Shown piece by piece: positions 62,076 through 64,000 of a DNA stretch of 64,000 bases. The stretch is from Streptomyces sp. NBC_01217 (lineage in GTDB: Bacteria > Actinomycetota > Actinomycetes > Streptomycetales > Streptomycetaceae): assembly GCF_035994185.1 (NCBI RefSeq), contig NZ_CP108538.1, forward strand, positions 8,187,501-8,251,500. The letters are read 5' to 3'. Positions within the stretch are counted from its first letter, which is position 1. Every line of letters begins with the position of its first letter. The position numbers were made by a program, and so were the translations under genes. The notes beneath the pieces are model-generated. The model had not been told where the DNA came from and did not search any database. It was given only the letters and a program-made list of their open reading frames with translations.

Positions 62076-64000
62076 TCAGCGCCTGCCGCGGCGGTCCGTG
62101 GCACCGCCGCCGTCCGCCAGGCCCGCGCGGCGCAGGGCGTCGGCCATCGCACTGTTCGCGGGAGCCGGCGTCGCCGCCTGCCGGGCGCCGCCGCCGTCGC
62201 GTCGCTCGCGCGGGGCGCGCTGCTGGGGCGGGCGGGCACCCTGGCCGCGCTCACGGCGCTGACCCTGGCCGCCGCCGGAGGCCTGCGGCGCGGACTCGTC
62301 GTCCAGCCGCAGCGTCAGCGAGATGCGCTTGCGCGGGATGTCGACATCCATGACCTTGACCTTCACGATGTCGCCCGGCTTCACGACATCCCGCGGGTCC
62401 TTCACGAACGTGCGCGACATCGCCGACACATGCACCAGGCCGTCCTGGTGCACACCGATGTCCACGAACGCACCGAACGCCGCGACATTGGTGACGACAC
62501 CCTCCAGCACCATCCCGGACGCCAGATCACCGATCTTCTCGACGCCTTCCTTGAAGGTCGCCGTCTTGAACGCGGGTCGCGGGTCACGGCCCGGCTTCTC
62601 CAGCTCCCGCAGGATGTCGGTGACCGTCGGCAGACCGAACTTCTCGTCCACGAAGTCATCGGCCCGCAGCGACCGCAGCACACCCGTGTTGCCGATCAGC
62701 GAGGCGACGTCGCCGCCCGTCCGCTTCACCATCGCCCGCACGACCGGGTACGCCTCCGGGTGCACGCTGGAGGCGTCCAGCGGATCGTCGCCCCGGATGC
62801 GCAGGAAGCCCGCGCACTGCTCGTACGCCTTCGGGCCCAGCCGCGCCACATCCTTCAGTGCCCTGCGCGACCGGAAAGGACCGTTCGTGTCACGGTGCGC
62901 GACGATGTTCTCGGCGAGCCCCGAGCCGATCCCCGAAACCCGTGAAAGCAGCGGCGCCGACGCGGTGTTGACGTCGACACCGACGCCGTTCACACAGTCC
63001 TCGACGACCGCGTCCAGCGAGCGCGACAGCTTCACCTCGGACAGATCGTGCTGGTACTGGCCGACGCCGATCGACTTCGGGTCGATCTTCACCAGCTCGG
63101 CCAGCGGGTCCTGCAGGCGCCGCGCGATCGACACCGCGCCGCGCAAGGACACGTCCATGTCCGGGAGTTCCTGCGAGGCGAAGGCCGAGGCCGAGTAGAC
63201 CGAGGCGCCCGCCTCGGACACCATCACCTTGGTGAGCTTCAACTCGGGGTGTTTGTCGATGAGTTCGCCCGCGAGCTTGTCGGTCTCGCGGGACGCGGTG
63301 CCGTTGCCGATCGCGATCAGATCGACGGAGTGGGCCTTCGCCAACTGCTCCAGCTTGGCCAGCGCCTGGTCCCACTTGTTCGCCGGGACGTGCGGGTAGA
63401 TGACGTCCGTCGCGACGACCTTGCCGGTCGCGTCGACCACGGCCACCTTCACACCCGTACGGAAACCGGGGTCGAGCCCCAGCGTGGCCCGGGTCCCGGC
63501 CGGCGCGGCGAGCAGCAGATCGCGCAGGTTCGATGCGAAGACGCGTACCGCCTCGTCCTCCGCCGCCGTGCGCAGCCGCAGTCGCAGATCGATCCCGAGG
63601 TGCACCAGGATCCGGGTCCGCCAGGCCCAGCGCACCGTGTCGCCGAGCCACTTGTCGCCGGGGCGGCCGCGGTCGGCCACGCCGAAGCGCCGGGCGACCA
63701 TGTTCTCGTACGTCGAAGGGCCGGGCGTCTCGGAAGGCTCCTCCGGCTCCAGGACCAGATCGAGCACATCCTCCTTCTCGCCCCGCAGCATCGCGAGCAC
63801 CCGGTGCGAGGGCAGCGCGGTGAACGGCTCGGCGAAATCGAAGTAGTCGGCGAACTTCGCCCCCGCCTCCTCCTTGCCGTCCCGCACCTTGGCGGCCAGC
63901 CGCCCGCGCGACCACATGCGCTCACGCAGTTCACCGATCAGATCGGCGTCCTCCGAGAACCGCTCGGTGAGGATGGCGCGGGCCCCCTCCAGAGCCGCCG
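62076..64000 (-). CDS. tex: Tex-family RNA-binding protein, N-terminus beyond window edge
   Basis: About 641 residues of Tex, a transcription/RNA-binding factor, are present. The frame is open to the window edge, through ALEGARAILTERFSEDADL, so the start is outside. Visible domains are a helical N-terminal part, a YqgF/RNase-H-like domain (LGLDPGFRTGVKVAVVD), helix-hairpin-helix repeats (ASAPLLSRVSGIGSGLAENIV), and a C-terminal S1 domain (GMVLEGVVTNVAAFGAFVDIGVHQDGLVHVS). After the S1 domain comes a Gly/Arg/Gln-rich tail of about 75 residues, common in actinobacteria. ATG 63917 is internal and not the true start. Confidence 0.93.
   Translation of the reverse strand, partial: AALEGARAILTERFSEDADLIGELRERMWSRGRLAAKVRDGKEEAGAKFADYFDFAEPFTALPSHRVLAMLRGEKEDVLDLVLEPEEPSETPGPSTYENMVARRFGVADRGRPGDKWLGDTVRWAWRTRILVHLGIDLRLRLRTAAEDEAVRVFASNLRDLLLAAPAGTRATLGLDPGFRTGVKVAVVDATGKVVATDVIYPHVPANKWDQALAKLEQLAKAHSVDLIAIGNGTASRETDKLAGELIDKHPELKLTKVMVSEAGASVYSASAFASQELPDMDVSLRGAVSIARRLQDPLAELVKIDPKSIGVGQYQHDLSEVKLSRSLDAVVEDCVNGVGVDVNTASAPLLSRVSGIGSGLAENIVAHRDTNGPFRSRRALKDVARLGPKAYEQCAGFLRIRGDDPLDASSVHPEAYPVVRAMVKRTGGDVASLIGNTGVLRSLRADDFVDEKFGLPTVTDILRELEKPGRDPRPAFKTATFKEGVEKIGDLASGMVLEGVVTNVAAFGAFVDIGVHQDGLVHVSAMSRTFVKDPRDVVKPGDIVKVKVMDVDIPRKRISLTLRLDDESAPQASGGGQGQRRERGQGARPPQQRAPRERRDGGGARQAATPAPANSAMADALRRAGLADGGGATDRRGRR

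Overview
The window is high-GC DNA with strong G/C bias at third codon positions, GTG and TTG starts, many stop/start overlaps, a Tat-exported small laccase, a WhiB-like protein and an SsgA-like sporulation protein. This points to a Streptomyces chromosome. From memory, several genes match the order of the S. coelicolor region around SCO6707-SCO6735 (DNA ligase, small laccase, wblH, ssgD, beta-oxidation genes, macrodomain protein); no database could be consulted. No rRNA, tRNA, insertion sequence, prophage or CRISPR array was seen.

Positions 1-15228 hold two related secreted proteins (the first cut by the window edge), a 573-base regulatory gap, and a complete lipid-import (Mce) operon: ATPase mceG, two YrbE permeases, mceA-F, four Mce-associated membrane proteins and a secreted lytic transglycosylase. 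Most junctions overlap by a few bases. Positions 15211-18463 carry an ATP-dependent DNA ligase divergent from a LigD-type polymerase, which is coupled to a membrane protein.

Positions 18476-24552 are a secreted redox and sugar module. A ThuA/PQQ-type dehydrogenase is translationally coupled to a cupredoxin/OmpL47/3-keto-disaccharide-hydrolase-like protein, and both are divergent from a two-domain laccase. Positions 24558-36669 hold an SNF2 helicase, an S1 RNA-binding protein, a VOC protein, WblH, a TPR protein, an acyl-ACP desaturase, SsgD, a YCF48-like protein, a YciI-like protein, endonuclease V, a tiny membrane protein and a saccharopine-dehydrogenase-like reductase.

Positions 36874-43654 are a beta-oxidation operon (CoA-transferase/racemase, F420-type oxidoreductase, acyl-CoA dehydrogenase, thiolase, FadB-type fusion), convergent with a MerR regulator. 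Lipid import at the left end and acyl-CoA breakdown here could serve the same substrates, but that is inference. Next come a macrodomain protein, an exported-type endonuclease/phosphatase, a DUF3152 metalloprotease-like protein, and a response regulator/histidine kinase/GerMN lipoprotein operon.

Positions 50669-64000 carry an MpaB-type protein, a LacI regulator, three secreted peptidases (M1 with an apparent frameshift in its signal peptide, S15 and M14), an ABC-F ATPase, a TetR/MFS divergent pair with tandem operator-like palindromes, and the RNA-binding protein Tex, which runs off the right edge. Strong hairpins sit between most convergent genes and mark transcript ends.
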